Made by a program: the position numbers and the translations under genes. The notes under the pieces are model-generated. The model was not told where the DNA came from. It was given only the letters and a program-made list of their open reading frames with translations, and did not search any database. Positions 7,610 through 16,304 of a DNA stretch of 64,000 bases are shown piece after piece; position 1 is the first letter of the stretch, and each line of letters starts with the position of its first letter. The stretch is from Candidatus Poribacteria bacterium (GTDB taxonomy: Bacteria; Poribacteria; WGA-4E; WGA-3G): the NCBI GenBank assembly GCA_026702755.1, contig JAPPBX010000038.1:61717-125716 (forward strand), in the 5' to 3' direction.

Positions 7610-10168
7610 ATGAAAACAGCATTTTTTTCTGTGTTGACAATTCTTTGTGTGATAACTCTATTTTTCTCTTACAACAGTTTTGCGGAAGATTCACCACAAT
7701 GGCATCTGCCCGAAGGTGCTACTGCGCGTCTTGGTAAAGGTTGGTTATATGAAATTCAGTATTCACCCGATGGTACACGGTTTGCTGCTGCAGGTACCCT
7801 CGGTGTTTGGATTTATAATACCGCAACCAACAAAGAAATATCGCTCTTTCCCGGATACGGGGTTGGCGTTTCGGCATTAGCATACTCCCCCGATGGAAAC
7901 ATACTCGCCAGTGGAAGTGCCTACGGGAGCATCCGCTTGTGGGATACTAAAACGGGTGAGGTCTTACACACCCTTGATGAACACAACAGGAGCGTCCGCA
8001 GCCTCGTTTTCAATTCCGATGGTTCTGTACTCGCGAGTGGCAGCAGAGATGATACGATCCGTCTATGGAACCCCGACACCGGCGAACTCCTGAAAACGCT
8101 TGAGGGTCATACGGAAGGGGTCAATAGTGTCGCTTTTAGTGCTGATGATGGCACGATTATCAGTGCAAGTCGAGACGATACCATCGGTATATGGGATGTT
8201 GCTACGGGTGAACTGCAGCAAACGCTTGAAGAACATCGGGATAATGTCGCGAGTGTTGTAATCAGCCCTGATGGGGCAACCCTCGCCAGCGGTGATTTGA
8301 ACGCGATTATCTACCTATGGGATACAACGACCTGGACAATCAGAGAGACGCTTCTTGGACATACGTCTCATATCTATGACCTGAAATTTAGTCCGGACGG
8401 TAGTTTTCTGGCGAGTGCAAGTGAGGATGACACCGTCCGATTGTGGGACGCTGCCACAGGCAACCCCTTAAACATGCTTTCCGATCATACTGCTGATGTC
8501 TTTGGACTTGCCTTTACGCCAGATGGATCGGTGCTTACCAGTGGCGCGTGGGATGCTTCAATACGTTCGTGGAATCCTGTAACAGGCGAACATCTGGAAA
8601 CTATCACAGGGCATACGGATGCTGTCGCCAGCGTTACCTTTAGTGCTGATGGTAGGATCCTTGCCACCCGGAGTTGGGATAAAACCATCCGACTCTGGGA
8701 TGCCGATACAGGTGAACTTCGGCATACCCTCATTGGGCACCAAGATGATGTTGATGTTGTTGTCTTTGCCCCTGATGGTAAAACACTCGCGAGTGGTAGC
8801 CAAGACAACACCGTCCGTTTATGGGATGCTATCACGGGTGAACACGTAAAGACGCTCAGAGGACATTATTCCTATCTGATAAGTCTTGCGTTCAGTCCGG
8901 ATGGAAGTATCTTGGCGAGTGGTAGTGAGGACGACAGCATCCGTTTGTGGGATGTTGCTACAGGTCAATATATCGGAGGATTGTGGGAGCATGAAGCAGG
9001 TGTCGAAACGCTTGCGTTCAGTCCGGATGGTACTATGCTCGCCAGTGGCAGTCGTGACGATAGGATTATCTTGTGGGATATCAAAACACGTGAAGTTGTA
9101 CACACTATCAGTGAACATGAGGACGATGTTTGGGCAGTTGCGTTCAGTCCGGATGGCAAAAAGCTTGCAAGTGGTGGGCGCGACAAGGTCTCCTTATGGG
9201 ATGTTGCTACGGCAGAACTTCTACAGACATTTCGTAGACCCATTGCTCGCGAAGAACCGGTGGACGCACCGGAGGAATTGACAGGGGACGTGCCTACAGA
9301 CCTTCCGGCAAATGCTACAAGTATTGTTTTTAGCCCTGATGCTAAAGTCCTTGTCAGTGGAAGTTACGACAGAACCATTCGGTTGTGGAACATTGCCACG
9401 GGCGAACAGCTTAGAACACTTGAAGGACATTCATATTCTATTACGAGTGTCGCTGTTAGTTCTGGTAGTACCACGATTGCGAGTGGAAGTGTTGACGGAA
9501 CAGTCCTCTTATGGGCATTTCCTGACGTAATGATTGCCACCGCGATTTTGGGCGACTTGAATGGCGACGGTATGGTCAATATCCAAGATATAATGCTGAT
9601 TGCAGCCAGTTTCGGGACATCTGGTGAGAACGATGCCGATCTGAACGGCGATGGTGTTGTCAACGTGCTGGATCTCGTTCTGATTGCAAATGCATTGGGG
9701 AACGCTGCGGGGGCACCTTCTGCACACGCGTTATCGGCGGCACAGGTGGAGCAGTGGTTACGTCTCGCCAAACGAGAAGCGTCACGAACGATCCAAACTT
9801 CAGACTTCCCAGATCGTTTCTCTTATGAGCGAGGGATTCTGGTGCTGGAGCAGCTTTTGAAAACGTTGGCTCCGCAAGAAACAGTGTTGCTTGCCAACTA
9901 TCCGAATCCGTTTAACCCAGAGACATGGATACCGTATCAATTGGCACAGCCGGCTGATGTTAGTATTTCCATCTATTCTGCGGATGGAAAATTGGTTCGG
10001 ACATTGGAATTAGGACACCAGCCAATAGGTATCTATGAATCTCGGAGCCGTGCGGCATATTGGGATGGACGTAATGCAGTAGGTGAATCCGTTGCAAGTG
10101 GTGTCTATTTTTATACGCTAACAGCAGGCGATTTCACCGCAACACGCAAGATGTTGATACGAAAGTAA
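7610..10168 (+). CDS. Secreted protein with 14 WD40 repeats, dockerin and T9SS-type sorting tail
   Basis: An 852-aa protein with a signal peptide ending around SFAED. Residues about 40-640 contain 14 WD40 repeats of roughly 42 residues, each with FSPDG, LASGS, a D(D/N)T(I/V)RLWD core and a TGE turn. Fourteen repeats fit two seven-bladed propellers. One spacer (about residues 545-565, REEPVDAPEELTGD) interrupts repeat 12/13, where the repeats drift from the consensus. A two-motif dockerin type I domain follows (DLNGDGMVNIQDIM, DLNGDGVVNVLDLV), then the FlgD-Ig/T9SS type A-like tail ending in KMLIRK, nearly the same as in the preceding gene. There is no protease domain, so this looks like a binding or scaffolding member of the trio. 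A strong intrinsic terminator follows. Confidence 0.88.
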   Translation: MKTAFFSVLTILCVITLFFSYNSFAEDSPQWHLPEGATARLGKGWLYEIQYSPDGTRFAAAGTLGVWIYNTATNKEISLFPGYGVGVSALAYSPDGNILASGSAYGSIRLWDTKTGEVLHTLDEHNRSVRSLVFNSDGSVLASGSRDDTIRLWNPDTGELLKTLEGHTEGVNSVAFSADDGTIISASRDDTIGIWDVATGELQQTLEEHRDNVASVVISPDGATLASGDLNAIIYLWDTTTWTIRETLLGHTSHIYDLKFSPDGSFLASASEDDTVRLWDAATGNPLNMLSDHTADVFGLAFTPDGSVLTSGAWDASIRSWNPVTGEHLETITGHTDAVASVTFSADGRILATRSWDKTIRLWDADTGELRHTLIGHQDDVDVVVFAPDGKTLASGSQDNTVRLWDAITGEHVKTLRGHYSYLISLAFSPDGSILASGSEDDSIRLWDVATGQYIGGLWEHEAGVETLAFSPDGTMLASGSRDDRIILWDIKTREVVHTISEHEDDVWAVAFSPDGKKLASGGRDKVSLWDVATAELLQTFRRPIAREEPVDAPEELTGDVPTDLPANATSIVFSPDAKVLVSGSYDRTIRLWNIATGEQLRTLEGHSYSITSVAVSSGSTTIASGSVDGTVLLWAFPDVMIATAILGDLNGDGMVNIQDIMLIAASFGTSGENDADLNGDGVVNVLDLVLIANALGNAAGAPSAHALSAAQVEQWLRLAKREASRTIQTSDFPDRFSYERGILVLEQLLKTLAPQETVLLANYPNPFNPETWIPYQLAQPADVSISIYSADGKLVRTLELGHQPIGIYESRSRAAYWDGRNAVGESVASGVYFYTLTAGDFTATRKMLIRK

Positions 10169-10194
10169 GCTGTTCCAAAGCATAGAAACTTCTC

Positions 10195-10227
10195 AGGGGA
10201 AGGCTGCTAAGCCTTCCCCTATTTTTG
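10195..10227 (+). terminator. Intrinsic terminator
   Basis: A perfect 11-bp stem (aggggaaggct / agccttcccct) with a GCTA loop, followed by ATTTTTGT. It ends the secreted-protein cluster. Confidence 0.9.
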
Positions 10228-10345
10228 TCTCTAAAAGTGCATCCATTGATGTGTAACAACGAATCAGGGCGTTTTTGTGAGAGACTGATTTTTCAGTCAC
10301 TTTTGATATTTTTGTACTCAAAACATCGCACAATGGAGGAATTTA

Positions 10346-11713
10346 ATGAATTTGGGTTTATTGTTTACTTCTGCAATTTCTGCAATAACAGAAACCGAAA
10401 TGGATGCTCCCAAAATCCGAGTACACTTTGAGGATGAACCCTTCTTAACGGAACAGGAATCCAAAAACCTGAAAACTTGCACGCAAAATCTGGTAGCACT
10501 CGGAAAAGCACTGCAAACTTATGAAAAGGAACAGGGTGATTTTCCAGAGTGGCTTTCAGAACTTCATCCAAAGTTTTTGACAAATCCCAATGCATTGATC
10601 TGTCCCGCAGATGAAGAACAAGGTGTGCCAATTTTGCCCTATAACACAGACCCGAATCTTCCTGTAAGTTACAACTATGATTGCGACCCAGAATATTATC
10701 AGCGATGGCTAAAAAAAGAACGTCATGTCTATAACGACGCAAACCCGATTGTCCGATGTCCACATCATGTAAACCCCGATTCAGATTCTACATTTTTGTC
10801 AAATTTGTATGTAAACCTAAGCTTTTCCAACACCATTTATTTATCAGAAGGGGATTGGAGGAAACATCCAATAAAAATGTACGGAAGCCTTGAAGCAGCA
10901 ATCGTTGGATATGAAAAAGCACTTCAACTCGTACCTGAAGACCCTGATTTTTTTTGCCTCTATTCTGAACTTATTCGTCTGTATGTTAGAGCCGAAGAAG
11001 AAAAAGATGCTAAAAACCTCATTGATCGTTTCAAATCCGTCATGAAACCGCATGATGAAAACATCATGCGGTTCCGAGACTATTGGACCTTTGTTGACCT
11101 GCTTAAGGTAATCGGAAGGCATGAGGGAGCACTCCAACTTTTACGAAATCTTGAAAAGACTGAACACGATAATCCGTTTATTCGGAGTGTCTTTAGGGAA
11201 ATTGCCATGATTTATGAAGAACAAGGCAACGCTAAACAGGCAAAAGTGTATTTTCTCAAAGCCGACGCAAGATTAGGAATGATTGGAAAGTTGGCACCTG
11301 ACTTCTCAGCAACAGACATTGATGGCAATCTGATTTCCCTTAAAGACTATCGCGGCAAAGTCGTATTACTCGATTTTTGGTCAACCACATGCGGACCGTG
11401 TATCGCAGAAATGCCAAATGTAAAAAAGGTTTACGACGCATATAAGGGTATGGGATTCGATGTAATAGGGGTTAACCTTGACGATGATGAAGCGAAGTTG
11501 CACGAATTTCTAAAAGTGTGTGACCTTCCTTGGCGACAAATTTTTACCGGAGAAGGATGGGAAACCCCAATTAGGAAACAGTACAACGTGCGCGGTATTC
11601 CATCGCCATGGCTTATTGATGGAGAGGGAAAAATAATATCTTATCAAGCCAGAGGAGTGGCGTTAAAAAAACTGGTTGATGAAGCAGTAAAAGAGAAATA
11701 TAGTGGGATGTAA
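10346..11713 (+). CDS. Thioredoxin-like (TlpA/ResA type) protein with pseudopilin-like head and TPR region
   Basis: A 455-aa protein. A short hydrophobic N-terminus (residues 1-15) may be a weak signal. Residues about 40-120 (NLVALGKALQTYEKEQGDFP, WLSELHPKFL, a CPADE, then SYNYDCD) resemble the globular part of DUF1559-type pseudopilins without a pilin helix. Residues about 165-310 look like TPR helices (YEKALQLVPEDPDF, AMIYEEQGNAKQAKVYFLKA). The C-terminal ~140 residues are a TlpA/AhpC-TSA thioredoxin fold: APDFSATDIDGN, then WSTTCGPC with redox cysteines C349 and C352, and the cis-proline context RGIPSPWLID. The role is probably extracytoplasmic thiol exchange. Start ATG follows TGGAGGA. 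Convergent with the next gene, 12 bases apart. Confidence 0.8.
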   Translation: MNLGLLFTSAISAITETEMDAPKIRVHFEDEPFLTEQESKNLKTCTQNLVALGKALQTYEKEQGDFPEWLSELHPKFLTNPNALICPADEEQGVPILPYNTDPNLPVSYNYDCDPEYYQRWLKKERHVYNDANPIVRCPHHVNPDSDSTFLSNLYVNLSFSNTIYLSEGDWRKHPIKMYGSLEAAIVGYEKALQLVPEDPDFFCLYSELIRLYVRAEEEKDAKNLIDRFKSVMKPHDENIMRFRDYWTFVDLLKVIGRHEGALQLLRNLEKTEHDNPFIRSVFREIAMIYEEQGNAKQAKVYFLKADARLGMIGKLAPDFSATDIDGNLISLKDYRGKVVLLDFWSTTCGPCIAEMPNVKKVYDAYKGMGFDVIGVNLDDDEAKLHEFLKVCDLPWRQIFTGEGWETPIRKQYNVRGIPSPWLIDGEGKIISYQARGVALKKLVDEAVKEKYSGM

Positions 11714-11725
11714 AACGACGTTTTT

Positions 11726-12919
11726 CTAAAGTGGTGTTTGTTCAAAAACGGTGTCCGCTCCGACCTCAATCCGAACTGGTGCTAAATAGGAGCGGATTGC
11801 TTCCGTATCCACTTTCACACCGAGTCCGGGCAGCTCCTTCACTCGAACTGTTCCGTCCGATTCAACTTGAAACGGTTTTGTTACCAGTTTCTGCGATAAC
11901 TCCGAACCAGCCGCTGGATATTCTAATAGATTGAAATCGGGGTTCGTTGCAAACACGTGAATTGCAGCGGCAAGACTTAGATGGCTCTTAAACGTGTGGT
12001 TGACGTACTGAACACCGTGCTGTTCCGCCAGTTGACGCACCTGAAAGGAAGGCATAATCCCACCAATACGTCCGGCATCAATCTGTACGAATTGAATACC
12101 ACCGTGGATGATGATATCCTCTGCCATTCGGTAGGTATTTGATCCTTCACCCGCTGCGATGGGAACAGATGGATTCTTTTTCGTTAGCGAACCATAAGCA
12201 TCAATGGCATCGGGGGCAAGTGGTTCTTCCAACCATGTCGGTGAAAATTGTGCAAACGCCTCAGCACGCTGGTAAGCCGTTTCGTAATCAGTTCCCCAAA
12301 CAACACCAGCGTCAATCATAATCTGTGCCTCTGTTCCCATGCCTTCGCGCGCCGCTTGCACAAGTGCGATGTCGTTTGCCTCGCCGAACTTACCCATCGG
12401 TCCCCATCCGAACTTTGCCGCACGATACCCTCGTTCGCGCAACCCTACGGCGATCTGATAGGTTGCGTCCGGTGTGTTGCCGAAAAGGACGGAGGCATAC
12501 GGCAGTTTGGGGTGTGCTGTCGCAGGTGTATCTGACAACTCGGCCAGAAGACGATAAACCGGTTTTTCAAACTTCTGTCCGATGAGGTCCCACAGGGCAA
12601 TTTCGGCACCACTATAAGCGTGCTCTATCTGTTGAATGTCCAATCCATTCCGTAGGACCTTTTCACTGAGTCGAAGTACATCGTCAGGGCTATTGAGTGT
12701 CTCATCGATTAAAGAGGTGCGAATATTAATAATATTGCCGTGCGACATCGGACAGCAATAAACGGCGAGACTTACTAACGGCGAGGCATCACATTCACCC
12801 CAACCTTCAAGCCCTGTATCCGTGCGAACTCTGACAAGGAGTGTGTCTTGGGTGCCATCTGCTGCGGTTGTGATGTTAGGCATCAGTAAATAGAACGGAT
12901 CAACTGCGGTGATCTTCAT
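11726..12919 (-). CDS. Mandelate racemase/muconate lactonizing enzyme family protein
   Basis: A 397-aa enolase-superfamily enzyme from ATG 12919 (MKITAVDPFYLL). The in-frame upstream extension to 12970 is rejected because family members begin at this strand and GAAGAGGA lies upstream. The N-terminal capping domain is followed by the barrel with the metal ligands in order: MIDAG (Asp), WLEEP (Glu), AAGEG (Glu). The active-site Lys region is AAKFGWG, and the catalytic His appears in YVNHTFKS. Such enzymes abstract the alpha proton of a carboxylate sugar acid (dehydration or epimerisation); the substrate cannot be read. The gene overlaps the upstream gene by 20 bases and shares its promoter, so the pair is probably co-translated. 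Confidence 0.88.
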   Translation of the reverse strand: MKITAVDPFYLLMPNITTAADGTQDTLLVRVRTDTGLEGWGECDASPLVSLAVYCCPMSHGNIINIRTSLIDETLNSPDDVLRLSEKVLRNGLDIQQIEHAYSGAEIALWDLIGQKFEKPVYRLLAELSDTPATAHPKLPYASVLFGNTPDATYQIAVGLRERGYRAAKFGWGPMGKFGEANDIALVQAAREGMGTEAQIMIDAGVVWGTDYETAYQRAEAFAQFSPTWLEEPLAPDAIDAYGSLTKKNPSVPIAAGEGSNTYRMAEDIIIHGGIQFVQIDAGRIGGIMPSFQVRQLAEQHGVQYVNHTFKSHLSLAAAIHVFATNPDFNLLEYPAAGSELSQKLVTKPFQVESDGTVRVKELPGLGVKVDTEAIRSYLAPVRIEVGADTVFEQTPL

Positions 12920-13424
12920 TTGCTTCGGGTGTGTCCTCTTCCGGTTGCGCGTTATCTGCTCTGGAAACAATTGGAGAGACTGTAGCGTCTATTTGTTGAA
13001 CTCGCTGAACCGATAGGGCGCGCGCCGCTGAGATAAGAAACCATCCAAACAAGCCGGCTCCTGCGCCGATACACATCGCTATTGCGGCACCTCTTGGTGT
13101 CGCAATCCGATCTACAGTCTCTTGGCTGAGTTCGCATGAGAGGTTCTTGATATGGTTGACAGCAACTATCCGTTTCTCACCATCTTGGATGTACTCAATA
13201 GTGGGTGCTGTGTCGCCTTCTATTTTAATATCGGTGCTTCCTGATGGTGTGTTAATCTCAATTACGTTGTCCCCTTGATCGCCTATCCAACGCGCTTTTA
13301 ACCCCTTTATGCCGTCTTCATCGCGGATCGGTTCGACGCGTGTACGGTAGAGGGCACTTCCCAAGAGATTTATGGCGATGTCTTTAGATTTTGCTAAGGC
13401 GTTTCCCAACTTTTCTGAATTCAC
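12900..13424 (-). CDS. Hypothetical protein with one C-terminal-half membrane segment
   Basis: A 174-aa protein that I do not recognise. I prefer GTG 13424, which sits six bases after GGAG (13431-13434), over the TTG at 13463. The first ~100 residues are soluble and mixed (LGSALYRTRVEPIRDEDG, IKIEGDTAPTIEYI), suggesting a small beta domain. A single transmembrane helix follows (AAIAMCIGAGAGLFGWFLIS). The tail is acidic (PEEDTPEANED). It is the first gene of a two-gene unit with the MR/MLE enzyme and lies behind a consensus promoter. No function is proposed. Confidence 0.65.
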   Translation of the reverse strand: MNSEKLGNALAKSKDIAINLLGSALYRTRVEPIRDEDGIKGLKARWIGDQGDNVIEINTPSGSTDIKIEGDTAPTIEYIQDGEKRIVAVNHIKNLSCELSQETVDRIATPRGAAIAMCIGAGAGLFGWFLISAARALSVQRVQQIDATVSPIVSRADNAQPEEDTPEANEDHRS

Positions 13425-13512
13425 GTTTTTCTCCAATCGTTTTGATATCCGCGTCTTATGCAAGAAATACGCGGATATTCGTTTCGGTTCCTTGCCCTAA
13501 TCTGATTAAGCA

Positions 13513-13541
13513 ATTATAACGAAAATTCTTTTGAATGTCAA
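13513..13541 (-). promoter_or_regulatory. Perfect consensus sigma70-type promoter
   Basis: On the minus strand TTGACA (13541-13536), a 17-bp spacer and TATAAT (13518-13513). It is the only exact consensus promoter I found here and drives the 13424/12919 gene pair; the leader is about 80 bases. Confidence 0.85.
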
Positions 13542-13891
13542 GACCCACTCAATCATGAGATCGGGCTATTTATGGTAGGTTTAGGATTACCTGTATATTA
13601 TGGACGATGAGTTTGCGGGCACTCACAAACGGAAGAAATCCGAAGAAATATCCACGCAGAAATCTCCTATAAGATGTCTACGTATTTTCGTAATTCATCG
13701 TAAATGTTCTCATCGCCGCGTAAAAAAACTATTGACGAATCAAACATTTTGTGCAAAAATATAAAGAGCGTTATACTTGAAAGTAGACATTTATTTTCTG
13801 TATTACAAACAGAGGTTAGCCTTCTGCGAGTATCCAGCGTCACCACGCATCCATTTTGTATAACAAACATTGTGCGAAGAGGAGTTCTCAC
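13542..13891. other. Divergent intergenic region
   Basis: This lies between the consensus minus-strand promoter and the Lon-N gene. Apart from the plus-strand promoter at 13749-13777 I see no gene or RNA structure I can support. A minus-strand frame at 13667-13891 exists but has no ribosome site or recognisable domain. Confidence 0.5.
13749..13777 (+). promoter_or_regulatory. Sigma70-like promoter of the Lon-N gene
   Basis: TTGTGC, 17-bp spacer, TATACT; a leader of about 108 bases precedes the ATG at 13892. Confidence 0.5.
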
Positions 13892-14560
13892 ATGCAGAAC
13901 GACCCAGTTTTATCAAAAGATCAAACATCTTATGAACGACAAATTCCGCTTTTTCCATTACAGGCAGTCTTGTTTCCCGGCGGATTTTTGCCACTGCACA
14001 TCTTTGAACCGCGGTACCGGACGATGATTAAATTCTGCTTAGAACATGAGTCTGAATTCGGAGTCGTGCTTATCAAAGAAGGAGAAGAAACAGGCGAAAC
14101 TGCTGTTCCGTGCGATGTCGGTACGGCTGTCCGAATCCTTCATGTTGAACATTTGGATGATGGTCGCATGCATATTGTCACCGCTGGTGAATACCGATTC
14201 CAGATTCTGGAAATTCAGGAACATCTCTCCTATCTCACCGGTCGGGTCCGGATGTTGGATGATTTGGAGACGGAAGTCGAATCGGTCCCGGAATCACTTA
14301 CGGCACAAACCGAAGAGTTATATAAAGCTTATGAGACGTTATCGAGTCGTTTGATTTTCGCTTGGAGTCCGCCTGAAGAACAGCCGGATGATCCAAGAGA
14401 ACTTGCCTACCAAGTCGGGATACGACTGCGTATTTCGCTGAAAGAAAAACAGACCTTGTTGGAGACAATTCCGTTAGAACAACTCCTCACACGCGAAATC
14501 GAAATACTGACGGACCAGAATCGGCGGATCGCCTTTCAACTGGCAGCGCAGAACAATTAA
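13892..14560 (+). CDS. Lon N-terminal (LonN/PUA-like) domain protein
   Basis: A 222-aa protein from ATG 13892, seven bases after GAGGAG. The family signature is clear: IPLFPLQAVLFPGG, LPLHIFEPRYRTMI, FGVVLIKEGEE, VGTAVRILHVEHLDDGRMHI. It then has an alpha-helical bundle ending in LLTREIEIL. It has no ATPase or protease domain, so it is the stand-alone Lon substrate-binding domain (YcgL/'LON peptidase substrate-binding' type) of about the usual 200-220 aa. Such proteins are common but their role is largely unknown; they may bind substrates for proteolysis. Followed 93 bases later by a phospholipid synthesis gene. Confidence 0.85.
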   Translation: MQNDPVLSKDQTSYERQIPLFPLQAVLFPGGFLPLHIFEPRYRTMIKFCLEHESEFGVVLIKEGEETGETAVPCDVGTAVRILHVEHLDDGRMHIVTAGEYRFQILEIQEHLSYLTGRVRMLDDLETEVESVPESLTAQTEELYKAYETLSSRLIFAWSPPEEQPDDPRELAYQVGIRLRISLKEKQTLLETIPLEQLLTREIEILTDQNRRIAFQLAAQNN

Positions 14561-14653
14561 AGCGTAGCGATTGTGTTGTACGGAGTTGGTAGACTTCCTA
14601 TTTAAGATGCTCGTCCCTATAACACACAATCCTATCTGCAACGCGATAACATA

Positions 14654-15262
14654 ATGGCACTAAAAGCACCTGTTCACCAATTTACTGAGACGCAGTCAAT
14701 TCAAATTACACGTCGGGATTTCCTTTACGTTAGCAATATCCTGTCGGTTTTCCGGCTATTGACGGTCCCGTTCATCTTTTACTTCATTTACAATGCCCAA
14801 TGGCTATCCGCAATTATTTGTGGTGCTGTAGCCGTTATCAGCGACCTGTTAGATGGGTTCTTCGCTCGGCATTTAAAACAGCACACGCAGCTCGGTTATA
14901 TATTAGATCCAGTTGCGGACAAGCTTGCACTAACGGCTGGAATTTTTGCGCTTGTGCTATCAAAGACCGATTTTCCTAAATGGGCGTTCGCTATTATTGT
15001 TGTTCGTGATGTCTCAATTGTGCTCGGCAATGTTGTTTTAGCGTATAAGGCGAAAATGATCACTCGCTCTAACCTGTGGGGCAAATGTACCAGTTTCTTT
15101 CTGTCGATTGTTGTGATGTTTTATCTGCTTCGACCGATAGTAGCGCGCTTACCCGCCAAGATTGAATTTTACAGTCTTTGCTTGGCGTTGGTATTTGTTT
15201 TTATCTCAACTGTGAGTTATGCGCACCACATGTTCCGCGTGTTAGAAACACAGAGTCGCTAA
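14654..15262 (+). CDS. CDP-alcohol phosphatidyltransferase (PgsA-like)
   Basis: A 202-aa integral membrane protein. The family motif is complete: D64-x2-D67-G68-x2-A71-R72-x8-G81-x3-D85-x3-D89. Five to six hydrophobic segments span the rest. These enzymes condense CDP-diacylglycerol with an alcohol; for PgsA it is glycerol-3-phosphate, the first step to phosphatidylglycerol. The length and the N-terminal (L)SNILSVFRLLTVPF segment fit PgsA-like synthases, but other alcohol acceptors are possible. The N-terminal 20 residues are longer than usual. Confidence 0.85.
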   Translation: MALKAPVHQFTETQSIQITRRDFLYVSNILSVFRLLTVPFIFYFIYNAQWLSAIICGAVAVISDLLDGFFARHLKQHTQLGYILDPVADKLALTAGIFALVLSKTDFPKWAFAIIVVRDVSIVLGNVVLAYKAKMITRSNLWGKCTSFFLSIVVMFYLLRPIVARLPAKIEFYSLCLALVFVFISTVSYAHHMFRVLETQSR

Positions 15263-15356
15263 TAATCCCGAATGGAACTTCGGAAAGACTTAGTAACAGT
15301 GCTCCGCATACCTTGGGACGCTGTTTTCATATCTGCATGAATGAGGAAGCACCCTG

Positions 15357-16277
15357 ATGGCTTACAAAGAACTCGCAATGAGGAAACCTTTTATTGTTAA
15401 CAAAAACTTGGGAAGTGCTGTTGAGGTTGAACCTGAAGAATTGACAACGACGAATGCCGATGGTGTCCCCGTCACTGTGCCGACGCAGAAACAAAAATAC
15501 GACTTTGATCGAAACGGTTGGCTCCTGATTCCAAGCGTTTTATCTGATACTGATATTGCGGAGATGCGTGAATTCTGTCAACGTCTGCACGAGGCACCAG
15601 AAGGTATCCCGGAACCGGAACGTTGTGCACTCGGTGGTCCACTTCAAAAACTCGCAGATCACCCAATTGTCGTTGGTTTTCTAAATGAATTTTTGGCATA
15701 TCCGCCCGCTGCAAGCGAGGATTGTTACGGGTTTCGGCTTGAAGAAACAGCAGCTTTTTTCGGAGACACGCCATCACAGACTGCAGCGCAATCAGTGCGT
15801 CACAAGGGAAATGGGTTATTCCGCTTACCCGGGGATTCTCACCTCTATCGGTGTGTTCCCGGACGCGGCTGGAGCGGGTTGACGCGTGCTATATGGGAAT
15901 TGACTGAAGTCACCGTCCAAACAAACAGCATCCGTTTCATTACAGGAAGCCACAAAGCCGCGTATCCAGTGCCAGAAGGCGTACAGGACTTGAATTCGTC
16001 ACTCTGGGAGACTTATGAGTGTCCTCCCGGTTCCCTCATTCTTTTCACGGAATCTATGACGCAGACGCACGTTCAGTCCAGCACTGCCGAACGGGTTTCT
16101 GTCTCGAATTTATACAATACGGTGGCGAGCCGTTGGTCGAATTGGCTACCCCATCCCCAACTTCTCGAAGCGATGCCTCCGAAACGACAGACACTTTTTC
16201 GGGAAGCTTATGCAGGTGGCAATGTCGTCAACGGAGATTTTAATCAACGCACATCTGCCTATCCGGTGGAAGTCTAA
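15357..16277 (+). CDS. Phytanoyl-CoA dioxygenase (PhyH)-family protein with altered metal site
   Basis: A 306-aa protein of the Fe(II)/2-oxoglutarate PhyH fold. Seen are WLLIPSVLSDTDIAEMREF near the start, LQKLADHP, RAIWELTEV, IRFITGSHKAAYP and PGSLILFTESMTQTH. The HxD position of the facial triad reads H149-K-G151. The distal His of the paralog is replaced by Gln (Q236), with a His two residues later. The oxoglutarate-binding Arg is plausibly R246. It is therefore either a degenerate or altered-chemistry member. It is a tandem paralog of the next gene (27 bases apart). Confidence 0.78.
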   Translation: MAYKELAMRKPFIVNKNLGSAVEVEPEELTTTNADGVPVTVPTQKQKYDFDRNGWLLIPSVLSDTDIAEMREFCQRLHEAPEGIPEPERCALGGPLQKLADHPIVVGFLNEFLAYPPAASEDCYGFRLEETAAFFGDTPSQTAAQSVRHKGNGLFRLPGDSHLYRCVPGRGWSGLTRAIWELTEVTVQTNSIRFITGSHKAAYPVPEGVQDLNSSLWETYECPPGSLILFTESMTQTHVQSSTAERVSVSNLYNTVASRWSNWLPHPQLLEAMPPKRQTLFREAYAGGNVVNGDFNQRTSAYPVEV

Positions 16278-16304
16278 CCGTTTGAAGGTGTAAGGAGAGA
16301 TCTG

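Noticed and set aside
12139..12585. Plus-strand ORFs opposite the MR/MLE gene
   Set aside because: They lie within a well-supported minus-strand enzyme and have no domain.
13667..13891. Minus-strand 74-aa ORF upstream of the Lon-N gene
   Set aside because: No ribosome site, no family, and it overlaps the promoter region of the Lon-N gene.
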